From: Marininema mesophilum | GTDB taxonomy: Bacteria > Bacillota > Bacilli > Thermoactinomycetales > DSM-45169 | Direction: 5' to 3' | Length of the DNA stretch: 64,000 nt | Assembly: GCF_900106775.1 (NCBI RefSeq) | Contig: NZ_FNNQ01000002.1 | Span: forward strand, 124,001 to 188,000 | Part shown: piece by piece, positions 9,213-16,938 of the stretch | Layout of the letters: each line of letters opens with the position of its first letter | How positions within the stretch are numbered: position 1 is the first letter of the stretch | Notes under the pieces: generated by a model | Databases searched by the model: none | The model's input: only the letters and a program-made list of their open reading frames with translations | What the model was told of the DNA's origin: nothing | Position numbers and translations under genes: made by a program

Positions 9213-10667
9213 ATGCAGAATAAAGAACATAATAAATTAAGGCGAGAATTGCATTCCCGTCATTTGACAATGATTGCTATCGGTGGTGCTATTGGTACAG
9301 GGATTTTTCTAGCGAGTGGTGGCTCGATCAGTGAAGCTGGTCCAGGTGGAGCTCTAGTGGCTTACATGGCTGTTGGCTTAATGGTTTATTTCCTAATGAC
9401 AAGCCTTGGAGAAATGTCTGCCTTTATGCCAGATACAGGATCATTTAGCACCTATACTACACGCTTTGTTGATCCTGCTCTCGGGTTCGCCATGGGGTGG
9501 AATTATTGGTATAGCTGGGCGATTACTCTTGCTGCGGATTTGTCTGCATCGACGTTGGTAATGAAATATTGGTTTCCTGATAGCCCATCGTTCCTTTGGA
9601 GCGGGTTGTTTCTTGCTTTATTGTTTGCGCTTAACTTTCTCTCGGTAAAAGGGTTTGGCGAAGCTGAGTACTGGTTTGCCCTCGTCAAGGTAGGGGCCGT
9701 GGTTATCTTCCTCGTTGTTGGTGTATTAATGATTTTTGGTGTAATGGGTGGCGAAGCGATTGGATTTAAAAACTGGTCCATCGGGGATGCTCCCTTCCAT
9801 AACGGCTGGACAGCAGCGATTGCAGTCTTTATCGTAGCTGGGTTCTCCTTTCAAGGAACAGAAATGATTGGGGTAGCAGCTGGAGAAAGTAAAAACCCAA
9901 GAAAAACCATTCCTAAGGCGATGCGCCAAGTGTTCTGGCGGATCTTACTCTTCTATGTGTTTGCGATCCTAGTGATTGGTCTCATCATTCCTTATACCAA
10001 TCCTAAGCTGGTAAACGACGACCTAGGCAACATCGCAGTAAGTCCCTTTACCATCGTTTTTAGCAAAGCGGGATTAGCCTTTGCTGCTGCTGTGATGAAT
10101 GCAGTAATCCTAACGGCCGTACTCTCTGCAGGAAACTCTGGGATGTACGCTTCGACTCGGATGCTATGGCATATGGCAAAGGAGGGACATGCTCCTCGGT
10201 TCTTTTCCTATATCAATAAGCGAGGAATTCCAGTCTACGCTTTGATCGCTACCGCGATTGTAGGAATGTTTGCCTTCCTGGCATCGATTTTTGGTGATGG
10301 AACGGTCTATGTTTGGTTATTAAATGCCTCCGGTCTTTCTGGATTTATCATCTGGTTAAGTATAGCAATCAGTCATTATCGTTTTCGTAGAGCGTATATT
10401 GCCCAAGGAAAAGATTTAGCAGATCTTCCCTACAAGGCAAAATGGTTTCCTTTTGGTCCACTCTTCGCCTTTGCCCTCTGTTTATTTGTTATTGCTGGCC
10501 AAAACTATACTGCCTTTACAGGAGATAACATTGATTGGTATGGGATGTTGGTTTCCTATATTGGAATACCCCTATTTCTCATTCTGTGGCTTGGCTATAA
10601 ATGGGTGAAGAAAACGAAGGTGATACCTCTGACAGAATGTAAATTTGATACCGATCCAATTGATTGA
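9213..10667 (+). CDS. lysP: Lysine-specific amino acid permease
   Basis: A 484-residue, 12-segment transporter of the APC superfamily (AAT family). The first helix carries the substrate-binding GAIGTGIFLASGG motif, and the regions GWNYWYSWAITLAADLSAS, SVKGFGEAEYWFALVKV, AGFSFQGTE and AVLSAGNSGMYASTRML are highly similar, from memory, to E. coli LysP, a proton-coupled lysine importer. The AAAAGGAG site precedes the ATG. The gene stands alone and ends at a clear terminator. Lysine is the most likely substrate; arginine or another cationic amino acid cannot be excluded. Confidence 0.85.
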   Translation: MQNKEHNKLRRELHSRHLTMIAIGGAIGTGIFLASGGSISEAGPGGALVAYMAVGLMVYFLMTSLGEMSAFMPDTGSFSTYTTRFVDPALGFAMGWNYWYSWAITLAADLSASTLVMKYWFPDSPSFLWSGLFLALLFALNFLSVKGFGEAEYWFALVKVGAVVIFLVVGVLMIFGVMGGEAIGFKNWSIGDAPFHNGWTAAIAVFIVAGFSFQGTEMIGVAAGESKNPRKTIPKAMRQVFWRILLFYVFAILVIGLIIPYTNPKLVNDDLGNIAVSPFTIVFSKAGLAFAAAVMNAVILTAVLSAGNSGMYASTRMLWHMAKEGHAPRFFSYINKRGIPVYALIATAIVGMFAFLASIFGDGTVYVWLLNASGLSGFIIWLSIAISHYRFRRAYIAQGKDLADLPYKAKWFPFGPLFAFALCLFVIAGQNYTAFTGDNIDWYGMLVSYIGIPLFLILWLGYKWVKKTKVIPLTECKFDTDPID

Positions 10668-10712
10668 TACACGATAATAAAAAAAAGAAGAGCCCAGGCT
10701 CTTTCCGTTGTT

Positions 10713-10736
10713 GGTCGCCATAGGGCGGCCTTTTTT
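10713..10736 (+). terminator. Terminator after lysP
   Basis: Stem GGTCGCC/GGCGGCC with a four-base loop and six T; a smaller AGAGCC/GGCTCT hairpin precedes it. Confidence 0.8.
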
Positions 10737-10793
10737 ATGGAGTTAGGAGATCCCCTTCGATCTTCATGCGATCCGGTTTAACTGAGTTTGGCA

Positions 10794-11738
10794 GGTGGAC
10801 TACGCGAGAAAGAAGAGATTCAAGCAGCCATTAGCCGGGCGGAGGCCCAGTTGGCATTGGCAACAGAAGAACAGATGTAAGCCAGTGCCACAGTAGCCAT
10901 CGAACATATTTTGTATGACTTTCACCATGCATTTGAGGTGACGATGCAAAACCGATCCGGCATCACCCGTCTCTCCTCAGGAATCGAGGATCTAGATTGT
11001 ATGACGGCCGGTTTTCAAGAGCAAAATTTGGTGGTGTTAGCGGGTCGGCCATCGATGGGGAAAACCGCCTTTGCCCTGCACCTGGCCCAGCATATTTTCC
11101 AACGAAGGGGAACAGCACCCCACCTTATTCTGCTCCCTCGAAATGTCCAAGAAAGACCTTGCCTGCCGCCTCATTGGTAGCGTTGATTTTGAAAATATGC
11201 GGACCGGCCTGCTTAACGAGGATGAGTACCAACAATACACCATGGCCTTATCGATCCTCGGAGATGCCAATCTAGTGATGGATGATCAGGCAGGGGTAAC
11301 CGTTTCGGAAATCAAGGCGAAGCACGGCGGATGAAGCGAGAACGAGGGCTCTCTTGTATCAACATCGACTACCTGGGGCTCATCGGTGGTGAGAGACGGA
11401 TGGACCGTTACGAACTGGTATCCGATAATATCCGTCAATTAAAGGACCTAGCCAAAGAGTTTCAAATCCCTGTGATCGTCCTGGCCCAGCTTTCTCGAAA
11501 GGTAGAGGAACGCCAAAATAAGCGGCCCATCCTATCCGATCTAAGAGAAAGCGGGGAAATCGAACAGACCGCGGATCTGGTTTTGTTTTTGTACCGAGAC
11601 GAGTATTACAACCCACATAGCGAGAAGAAACGTATCGCCGAACTCATCATCGCCAAACAGCGAAATGGCCCGGTGGGAACCGTGGAGATGGTGTTCATGA
11701 AAGAGTATGGGAGTTTCTTGTCGATGACAAAAAGGTGA
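10794..11738 (+). pseudogene. Broken DnaB-like replicative helicase (phage type)
   Basis: The C-terminal RecA-like core of a DnaB helicase is spread over two frames. Frame 1 gives the helicase entry segment ITRLSSGIEDLD and Walker A GRPSMGKT (about 11040). A one-base gain in the CCCC run at 11118-11121 then moves the reading into a second frame with FCSLEMSKKDLACRL. A one-base loss near 11322 (between GCGAAGC and ACGGCGG) restores the first frame, which continues with INIDYLGLI (Walker B), VIVLAQLSRKVEER and SDLRESGEIEQTADLVLFLYRDEYY. An in-frame TAA lies at about 10878. The N-terminal domain is missing. It is a remnant of a phage replication module; the RusA gene follows 33 bp later. Confidence 0.85.
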
Positions 11739-11771
11739 TGGTTCAGTAGATAAACATGGGGTGATGACAAG

Positions 11772-12125
11772 GTGATTCGAATTGAGGTTCCCGGTATTCC
11801 TCCCAGTCTGAATCAAATGCGCAACACCCATCATTTTCAATGGAACCGCCTCAAGAAGGAATGGGCTCAGATCATCTTCTTGGTAGCGGCCAGGAACAAG
11901 CCTGCTACACCCTTGGATCAAGCGATTGTCACCTTGACTTATCATTTTAGAGATCGGCGGCGACGCGATCCGGATAACTACTCAGGGAAGTTCATTCTGG
12001 ACCTGCTAGTGGAACTGGGTTTCATGGTGGACGATTCCTTTGATCATATCGAGCTTAGGCATCGACAGGGGAAGGTCGATTCGAAGAATCCGAGGGTAGT
12101 GATTTGGATAGAAGAGACAGGATGA
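11772..12125 (+). CDS. RusA-family Holliday junction resolvase
   Basis: A 117-residue protein with the hallmark RusA catalytic region: RRDPDNY (about residues 65-70), a conserved Lys at 73, Asp at 77 and the DD pair at 87-88, which coordinate Mg2+ in the dimeric endonuclease that cuts Holliday junctions. The N-terminal GIPPSLNQM segment is also typical. Such genes are nearly always of prophage origin, which fits the DnaB remnant upstream. The GTG start at 11772 has only a weak site before it. All catalytic residues seem present, so it may still be active. Confidence 0.88.
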   Translation: MIRIEVPGIPPSLNQMRNTHHFQWNRLKKEWAQIIFLVAARNKPATPLDQAIVTLTYHFRDRRRRDPDNYSGKFILDLLVELGFMVDDSFDHIELRHRQGKVDSKNPRVVIWIEETG

Positions 12126-12274
12126 TGATTGAACTGAAGCTACGCGGGAGGGTTAGGGTTTTGCCAAGGTGCTCGATGTGCGAGAAGCTGATTACATGGG
12201 CGGAGGTTGAAGGAGAGGACTCAGCGATAGGGATCGTACTCCATGTTGGGATGAAGCGTTGGATAAGACTCTGA
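12122..12274 (+). CDS. Small phage-associated protein, unknown
   Basis: A 50-residue ORF whose ATG overlaps the TGA of the RusA gene (ATGATGA), so it is probably translationally coupled. It contains a CSMC pair (Cys-x2-Cys) near residue 17 that could bind metal with an unseen partner, and a basic C-terminus. No family is recognised. Its place between RusA and the Xpf-like regulator is where phages often carry short accessory ORFs. Confidence 0.5.
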   Translation: MMIELKLRGRVRVLPRCSMCEKLITWAEVEGEDSAIGIVLHVGMKRWIRL

Positions 12275-12287
12275 AGGAGTGATTCTG

Positions 12288-12824
12288 ATGGTGGATCTGA
12301 TAAAGGAGTACAAAGAAACTCTACGACGAGTTCGCAGGCAAAAGGATGCGGAAGAGGACTCTTCAACCCGTAAGTTGCTAGGGGGAATGATTGGGGATCT
12401 TGAATATGCCATAGAGTGGATGACAACAGGCCGGAGACCGGGAAATCGTAGAGGAATAGAACGGCGAGCAGCATACCAACGAGAACGCCCCATTGATCCG
12501 ATCCACTTTCAGAGATATGCGATGCGGTCCGCGTTTTACAAAGAGGATGTTCAGGAAATTATTGAATGGGAAAAATGGCGAATCGAAGATGCTTTGTCAG
12601 GTCTGACGAAGCTGGGACGAGAAGTGTACATGATGAAGGTAGGACAGGGATTTACACTTGGGCAGGTAGCAGGATTTATGGGAGTTAGCAAGAGTTCAGT
12701 TCAGGTAATGATGAAAAGGGCGGAGCAAAAGATGGCTAGACAAACAGAGACCAGTCTATTCCTTGTCGGTCTCTGTTTGTGTAATACGTGCTATATAATA
12801 TGTTATTATAGATATAGATCATAA
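12288..12824 (+). CDS. Phage sigma-like late regulator (Xpf/ArpU type)
   Basis: A 178-residue protein with an N-terminal helical region (LIKEYKETLRRVRRQKDA, residues 3-20) and a C-terminal sigma-70 region-4-like helix-turn-helix (LTKLGREVYMMKVGQGFT then LGQVAGFMGVSKSSVQVM, about residues 105-140). This matches the positive-control sigma-like factors of defective phages such as PBSX Xpf. The ATG at 12288 is chosen because AAGGAG at 12274-12279 is at good spacing; an in-frame GTG at 12279 overlaps that site. The last ~28 codons run through a hairpin (12740-12780) and give a Cys/Tyr-rich tail unlike the rest, so the original stop codon may have been lost. Confidence 0.72.
   Translation: MVDLIKEYKETLRRVRRQKDAEEDSSTRKLLGGMIGDLEYAIEWMTTGRRPGNRRGIERRAAYQRERPIDPIHFQRYAMRSAFYKEDVQEIIEWEKWRIEDALSGLTKLGREVYMMKVGQGFTLGQVAGFMGVSKSSVQVMMKRAEQKMARQTETSLFLVGLCLCNTCYIICYYRYRS
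12740..12780 (+). repeat. 13-bp inverted repeat inside the 3' end of the Xpf-like ORF
   Basis: Perfect arms 12740-12752 and 12768-12780 with a 15-base loop. It is placed like a terminator but lacks a T run and lies within the reading frame. Confidence 0.7.
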
Positions 12825-12841
12825 TTATAGAGGTGATAAAT

Positions 12842-13744
12842 ATGAAAAAGAGAAGTGAAACTTATAATTTGAAAATGTATATTGAAAATTTTTTATCCAT
12901 AGAGTTGATTATGGGGAGTATTATTGTTCTTTGGTATGTTCTTGCTTATTATTGCAAAGTAGGTATTCTTGCTTATTATAATATACCCTCAAATTTTATT
13001 AATGTTGAATTAAAAATGTTATTCGTTCCGGAACTCGGTTACTTTACTTATTTGGGTGTGTGTGTAATTTTATTTATATTTTCTTACACCACATTACTTT
13101 TACCCTTTAATAACATTAAAATTAAATCGAGTTGGAAAATGAAAGTGTTGAAATCGATTGTTAGTATAATAGTATATGTATTGTTGCCCCCGTATTTTTT
13201 AAGTATGTCAACTAATGATCATGATCAATTTATGAAATATTATATAATATTTTTAATTATAGTCATTTCTTCATTTCTATATTTATATTTCTCTAATTAT
13301 ATATTGCACTTTATTTACTATTTATTCAAACACAGAAAGAGAAGCTTGAAATATAAAAGCATTAAATCGTTAGTAAAATCAAGACATACGAAAGAGGCTT
13401 TGATTGAAACAAGTAGTGCTACTATTGTTTTTATTAAGTACACTGGATTGTTTGTTTTTTATACATGTTTACTTTGTACATCAGCCTATTTATATGGATA
13501 TAATTATTTATCTTCATCTGAAAGTGAACATTATATAGTAGAAAGTCCGGATAAATATAAAAATAGATTAGTTGTCGATAGTTATAATAATTCGTATATT
13601 ACATTGCCCATTAAGAAAAAAGAAAATATTCTTACTGTTGAATCAGAAATTAAGTTAATTAAACAAGAAGATGCAAAAATTAAGTTAGTAAAAACCGGGA
13701 AAATCGAAGTTGACACCAGATTAAAAAGTGTATTAAAAGAATAA
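12842..13744 (+). CDS. AT-rich multi-pass membrane protein, unknown
   Basis: A 300-residue protein, not assigned to a family. Five or six hydrophobic segments fall at about residues 18-40, 58-80, 100-120, 130-160 and 198-222, followed by a C-terminal domain of ~75 residues rich in Lys, Ile and Glu with the closing pattern KIKLVKTGKIEV. Base composition is far more AT-rich than the flanking genes, a sign of transfer. The ATG at 12842 follows AGAGGTGATAA; an in-frame GTG at 12833 is part of that site. The protein at 13999 on the other strand shares its layout and C-terminal pattern. Confidence 0.7.
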   Translation: MKKRSETYNLKMYIENFLSIELIMGSIIVLWYVLAYYCKVGILAYYNIPSNFINVELKMLFVPELGYFTYLGVCVILFIFSYTTLLLPFNNIKIKSSWKMKVLKSIVSIIVYVLLPPYFLSMSTNDHDQFMKYYIIFLIIVISSFLYLYFSNYILHFIYYLFKHRKRSLKYKSIKSLVKSRHTKEALIETSSATIVFIKYTGLFVFYTCLLCTSAYLYGYNYLSSSESEHYIVESPDKYKNRLVVDSYNNSYITLPIKKKENILTVESEIKLIKQEDAKIKLVKTGKIEVDTRLKSVLKE

Positions 13745-13902
13745 ATAACATACAAAGAGAAAAAAGAAAAGTAAAACGATTGAATTTTCACGACCTTACC
13801 CGCAAAAGAGTTCTTCTTTGACAGATTTCATGTATACATCATCTTTGGTATATGTTCTTATCATTTCATAATAACTGACTTCGTGGAGATTTGTAGATAC
13901 GA

Positions 13903-14073
13903 ATGCCAACTAATAGTGAGGGAACCAATGCCCCTTACACTTGGGTGCGACTCTCCTGTGCCCTTATTTTTATCGTTGTGCTGTCAAGGGTGGCTTTTTT
14001 ATTTTTTAACTTTTATTTTGCCGATATCTTTGTAGATAAGTTTTATTTTATCCTCAGATATTTGTTGTTTTGA
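13903..14073 (+). CDS. Possible 56-residue single-pass membrane peptide
   Basis: An ATG-started ORF lies in the 254-bp gap between the two AT-rich membrane protein genes and overlaps the 3' end of the minus-strand one. It encodes a short polar start, then a hydrophobic helix (LSCALIFIVVLSRVAFLFF, about residues 18-36). A GGAG lies 14 bases upstream, which is too far to be convincing. It could be a phage holin-like or toxin-like peptide, or chance. Confidence 0.25.
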   Translation: MPTNSEGTNAPYTWVRLSCALIFIVVLSRVAFLFFNFYFADIFVDKFYFILRYLLF

Positions 14074-14940
14074 TACAAGCGTATATTCAGGAGAAATAGT
14101 TACTTTTTTATTTTTCAATTCACTATCACTTACCTTTGCAACCAAATAGTAATCCTTATATGGTGCAACAGCTATTCCAATTAAATCACTTGAGTTTTTA
14201 TTCTTTGCATTACAAGGGGATGGTATTTTTTTATATTTTTCGCATTTAAAGCTCTCGTCATTGGGATTTTCCTTATATAAAATAAGATAATTAATTCTTT
14301 CCTTGGTAACTTTATCAGCCAATGCAACTGATGTAAATAAGCTATACACAAAAATAAATAGTACTAATATTAGACGCTTCTGAGTTTGAGTTGGAGATGC
14401 GAAAGATTTTATATTTTTCAAGGTCTTAATGAAATAAAATTCATATAACCACTTAACCCCAAAATATTTACCTGTATTTCTTATTTTTCTATATAATACT
14501 AACATCGATATTATAAAAAACGAAGGTATGAACAAGAGAAAGGGCAGAGACAAAATATATAAATTAATTAAAAAGAACGGAGGGCTAATAGATAAAGAGG
14601 AAATAAATAAAATTGTTATGAAGCAAATAATGTTAATTTTAGTATAGTTTCTTCTTATGAAGTTATCATTAGAATTTCTATGGTTAATGATCAGCACAAA
14701 TATAAGAAATGACATTAAGGGGGAATTAAAAAACATGTCTATACAATTATTTATCGTTTGAGAAGTGCTAAATAAAATATATTCACTTCCAATTCCATAG
14801 TATGATTTATAAGAATTTTCATAAACAAACGCACAACAGTAAATAATAGTGGAAATAATAGCAAGTAAAATAACATCACCAAATAATACCTGAGTATAGT
14901 TAATACGTTCTTCTTCATGGTTATTTCTATAATCAACCAA
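13999..14940 (-). CDS. AT-rich multi-pass membrane protein, unknown (paralogue-like)
   Basis: A 313-residue membrane protein from TTG at 14940, chosen because AAGGAGGG lies nine bases upstream; the longer open frame to 14997 has no such site. Hydrophobic segments lie at about 19-40, 65-85, 105-125, 130-160 and 195-215. A C-terminal extracytoplasmic or cytosolic domain has a CEKYKKIPSPC Cys pair and ends in KIKLIYKDIGKIKV. The YYGIGSEYI motif after the first segment matches YYNIPSNFI in the protein at 12842, and the C-terminal patterns also match. No family is recognised. The composition is strongly AT-rich. Confidence 0.7.
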   Translation of the reverse strand: MVDYRNNHEEERINYTQVLFGDVILLAIISTIIYCCAFVYENSYKSYYGIGSEYILFSTSQTINNCIDMFFNSPLMSFLIFVLIINHRNSNDNFIRRNYTKINIICFITILFISSLSISPPFFLINLYILSLPFLLFIPSFFIISMLVLYRKIRNTGKYFGVKWLYEFYFIKTLKNIKSFASPTQTQKRLILVLFIFVYSLFTSVALADKVTKERINYLILYKENPNDESFKCEKYKKIPSPCNAKNKNSSDLIGIAVAPYKDYYLVAKVSDSELKNKKVTISPEYTLVSKQQISEDKIKLIYKDIGKIKVKK

Positions 14941-15103
14941 TATTAATTCCCTCCTTGTATTTGAATAATATTCACCTTTATTATATAATAATATCAATTA
15001 TTTTGTCTATATATAAAAATACCAGTGATTTTGATTAGCTCAATCCAGGTAAAAACAGTTGAAAAGTGGATTTCATGAGCCATGAGGAGAAAGGATTTAC
15101 TAG

Positions 15104-15131
15104 TATAATCGAACCTATGTTCTTATATAAT
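15104..15131 (+). promoter_or_regulatory. LexA (SOS) box with -10 element
   Basis: CGAACCTATGTTCT at 15110-15123 matches the Gram-positive LexA/DinR consensus CGAAC-N4-GTTCG except at the last base. It sits directly upstream of TATAAT (15126-15131); a second TATAAT is at 15104-15109. It precedes the YolD remnant, and YolD/UvrX operons are known LexA targets in Bacillus. Confidence 0.75.
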
Positions 15132-15162
15132 AGATCTAGGGGTTGATAATATTTGGTAAAGT

Positions 15163-15461
15163 AAATTCATCTTTCCGGAGCATGAGAAACGTCTTATTGA
15201 TTCTTAGCAAGAAGCTATTAGGTTTAAGCCACCGATCTTAGCGGAGGATGCTTTAGAGGAGATTAACCGGAAAATCTTTGAGGCAATGAAAGAAGAGCGA
15301 CCCATTGAAATTGTGACGGCTGAAACATTCGGCTCAGTAAGGTGTGTGGATTTGTTTCCAAAGTGCATTGTTATGAGAGGTGGATAAAAATTGAAAATGG
15401 ATCTATTACCCGGGATTTAATGGATGAAATCATTGGAGCTGAGTGGCCGATTGAGGATTAA
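15163..15461 (+). pseudogene. Broken YolD-like gene
   Basis: Conceptual translation gives FIFPEHEKRLID, an in-frame TAG (15205-15207), then EAIRFKPPILAEDALEEI and NRKIFEAMKEERPIEI in one frame. After a shift of one base near 15341 it gives GFVSKVHCYERWIKIENGSI and a C-terminal RDLMDEIIGAEWPIED in another. This is the typical YolD layout (HEE/K start, a helix with KPxLxEDxLEEI, a beta-rich end), a small protein usually encoded beside the Y-family DNA polymerase UvrX. No polymerase gene is present here. One stop and one frameshift make it a pseudogene. Confidence 0.75.
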
Positions 15462-15541
15462 AGGAAAGAGAGCAGGATGTGTATTTAAATGTAAAATAGT
15501 CCTTTTAGTCTATATCTGCTTCAGGCTTAGAAAGATAAAAT

Positions 15542-15582
15542 ATAACCACCAACTTATTCTTAGGAAATAGAGAGGTGGTTAT
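15542..15582 (+). promoter_or_regulatory. Hairpin masking the toxin ribosome binding site
   Basis: ATAACCACC (15542-15550) pairs perfectly with GGTGGTTAT (15574-15582), leaving a 23-base loop. The second arm contains most of the GAGGTGG ribosome binding site and ends at the base before the TTG start at 15583, so the folded mRNA would hide the initiation region. Confidence 0.6.
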
Positions 15583-16914
15583 TTGCGTTTTTTTAAGTCC
15601 CTTTGGAACGTTTTCCGCAACAATAAAGGTGCAGAGACGGTTGAATATGTCATTATCGTGTGTGTTGCGGTAGCGATAGGCGGTGCATTTGTTTCTGCGG
15701 TCAAAAGTGAACCCGTGCAGTGTAAATTGATTCAAACCATTGAAAAATCGTTGCCCACGATGACCTATAGCGGGGATAAGAAATGTGGAGAGTTGGCATC
15801 GGAAGGTTCAAAAAAGGAGAGCCCGGACAAAGGTAAGAAACCCAAGCCTGCCGCAGATGATGGGGGTAGCTGGCTCGATAAGTTGAAAGATAAAGTGTCC
15901 GATGGATACGATAAAGTGAAGCAAGGTGCTCAATACGTTTGGGACAAGACGAAAAAGGGTGCCAGCTACGCATGGGATAAGACGAAGGAGTATGCCGGCG
16001 ATGCCTGGGATTGGGCGAAGGAACATAAAGAGGAGATAGCAGCGGCGGCGGTAGTTGCCACAGGGGTTGTTCTTCTCTTCGTACCGGGTGGTCAAGGAGC
16101 TGGGGTCGCCATTCTCGCAGGAGCTGGGATTAGCGGCGGGATTTCCTATGCGATGGGAAGCGACGCCAAAACCATAGCTCGAGATATTGCAATCGGTGGT
16201 GTCTCTGGTGCGGTTGGTGGTGCTACTTCATCTATCATTCGAGCAGGAGGGCGAATGATTGGCCGCCGAGGAGCTGGTATACTACTAGGAGATGCGGCGG
16301 GTGGAGCCGCTGGGGTCTCTGCCGATGATGCGCTAAGAGGTAAGAAATTTAGTTGGCGTCGAGCGGCCGGGGGTGCAGTACTTGGTATAGCGGTCACTGT
16401 GGGCATGCACGTTGTGCCGAGTTCACCTGCCCCAGTGATGGGAATCACTCCAAAAGCTGGCGTTGAAGCGGCAGCCAAACAGGCAACTAGAAGTGAAATC
16501 GCTGAAATTGTAGGCCGAAAAGAAGCGAGCAAATATAAGCCAATTGAATACAGTGGGAAAGTAAGAGTGGGTGGGCAACCTCATGATGTAAGTAGACGTG
16601 TGTACCAGAGAAATGATATTGATTGGAATCGAGTTGACCCCAAATCTGGCCTTACTAACACACAGTTAGTTCAGAAAGGAAATGCCCCTTATGGAAATGA
16701 TGGAAAGTTGATTAATCTACATCACTTGACCCAAAAAGAACCGGGGGCTATGGTTGAAATAGAGGGATCAGTACATCAAAAGTACACGAAAGTCCTTCAT
16801 GGCTTAGTTGATGATGGGAATAGCTTTAGAAATAACCCAGTGTTGGAAAAACAGTACGATAATTTTAGAAAACAGTATTGGAAGAGAAGGTATAAGGGAT
16901 TGAATTTAGAGTAG
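15583..16914 (+). CDS. LHH nuclease polymorphic toxin with pilin-like leader
   Basis: A 443-residue multidomain protein. Residues 1-16 are basic and end in NNKG; then AETVEYVIIVCVAVAIGGAF forms a Flp-type class III pilin signal (Gly at -1, Glu at +5 of a prepilin peptidase site). Next comes a Cys-containing stretch (about 44-70), a Lys/Pro/Asp-rich linker, three YxWDKTK-like amphipathic repeats (about 105-150) and a Gly/Ala-rich hydrophobic region (about 155-285) like the membrane-passing parts of other toxins. The C-terminal ~120 residues hold the LHH domain of the HNH/EndoVII nucleases: GNAPYGNDGKLINLHH (LHH at 379-381) with later His at 398 and 406. A SUKH-type gene follows. The TTG start has GAGGTGG before it. 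Confidence 0.85.
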   Translation: MRFFKSLWNVFRNNKGAETVEYVIIVCVAVAIGGAFVSAVKSEPVQCKLIQTIEKSLPTMTYSGDKKCGELASEGSKKESPDKGKKPKPAADDGGSWLDKLKDKVSDGYDKVKQGAQYVWDKTKKGASYAWDKTKEYAGDAWDWAKEHKEEIAAAAVVATGVVLLFVPGGQGAGVAILAGAGISGGISYAMGSDAKTIARDIAIGGVSGAVGGATSSIIRAGGRMIGRRGAGILLGDAAGGAAGVSADDALRGKKFSWRRAAGGAVLGIAVTVGMHVVPSSPAPVMGITPKAGVEAAAKQATRSEIAEIVGRKEASKYKPIEYSGKVRVGGQPHDVSRRVYQRNDIDWNRVDPKSGLTNTQLVQKGNAPYGNDGKLINLHHLTQKEPGAMVEIEGSVHQKYTKVLHGLVDDGNSFRNNPVLEKQYDNFRKQYWKRRYKGLNLE

Positions 16915-16938
16915 ATATACTTCTTGGAGGGTTGAGTG

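Noticed and set aside
10911..11334. Three separate small genes in the helicase region
   Set aside because: The pieces join into one DnaB core when two one-base indels are allowed for.
12055..12493. Minus-strand ORFs of 139 and 90 codons in the phage region
   Set aside because: They lie opposite the RusA, small-ORF and Xpf-like genes, lack ribosome sites and have low-complexity Ser/Pro translations typical of antisense frames.
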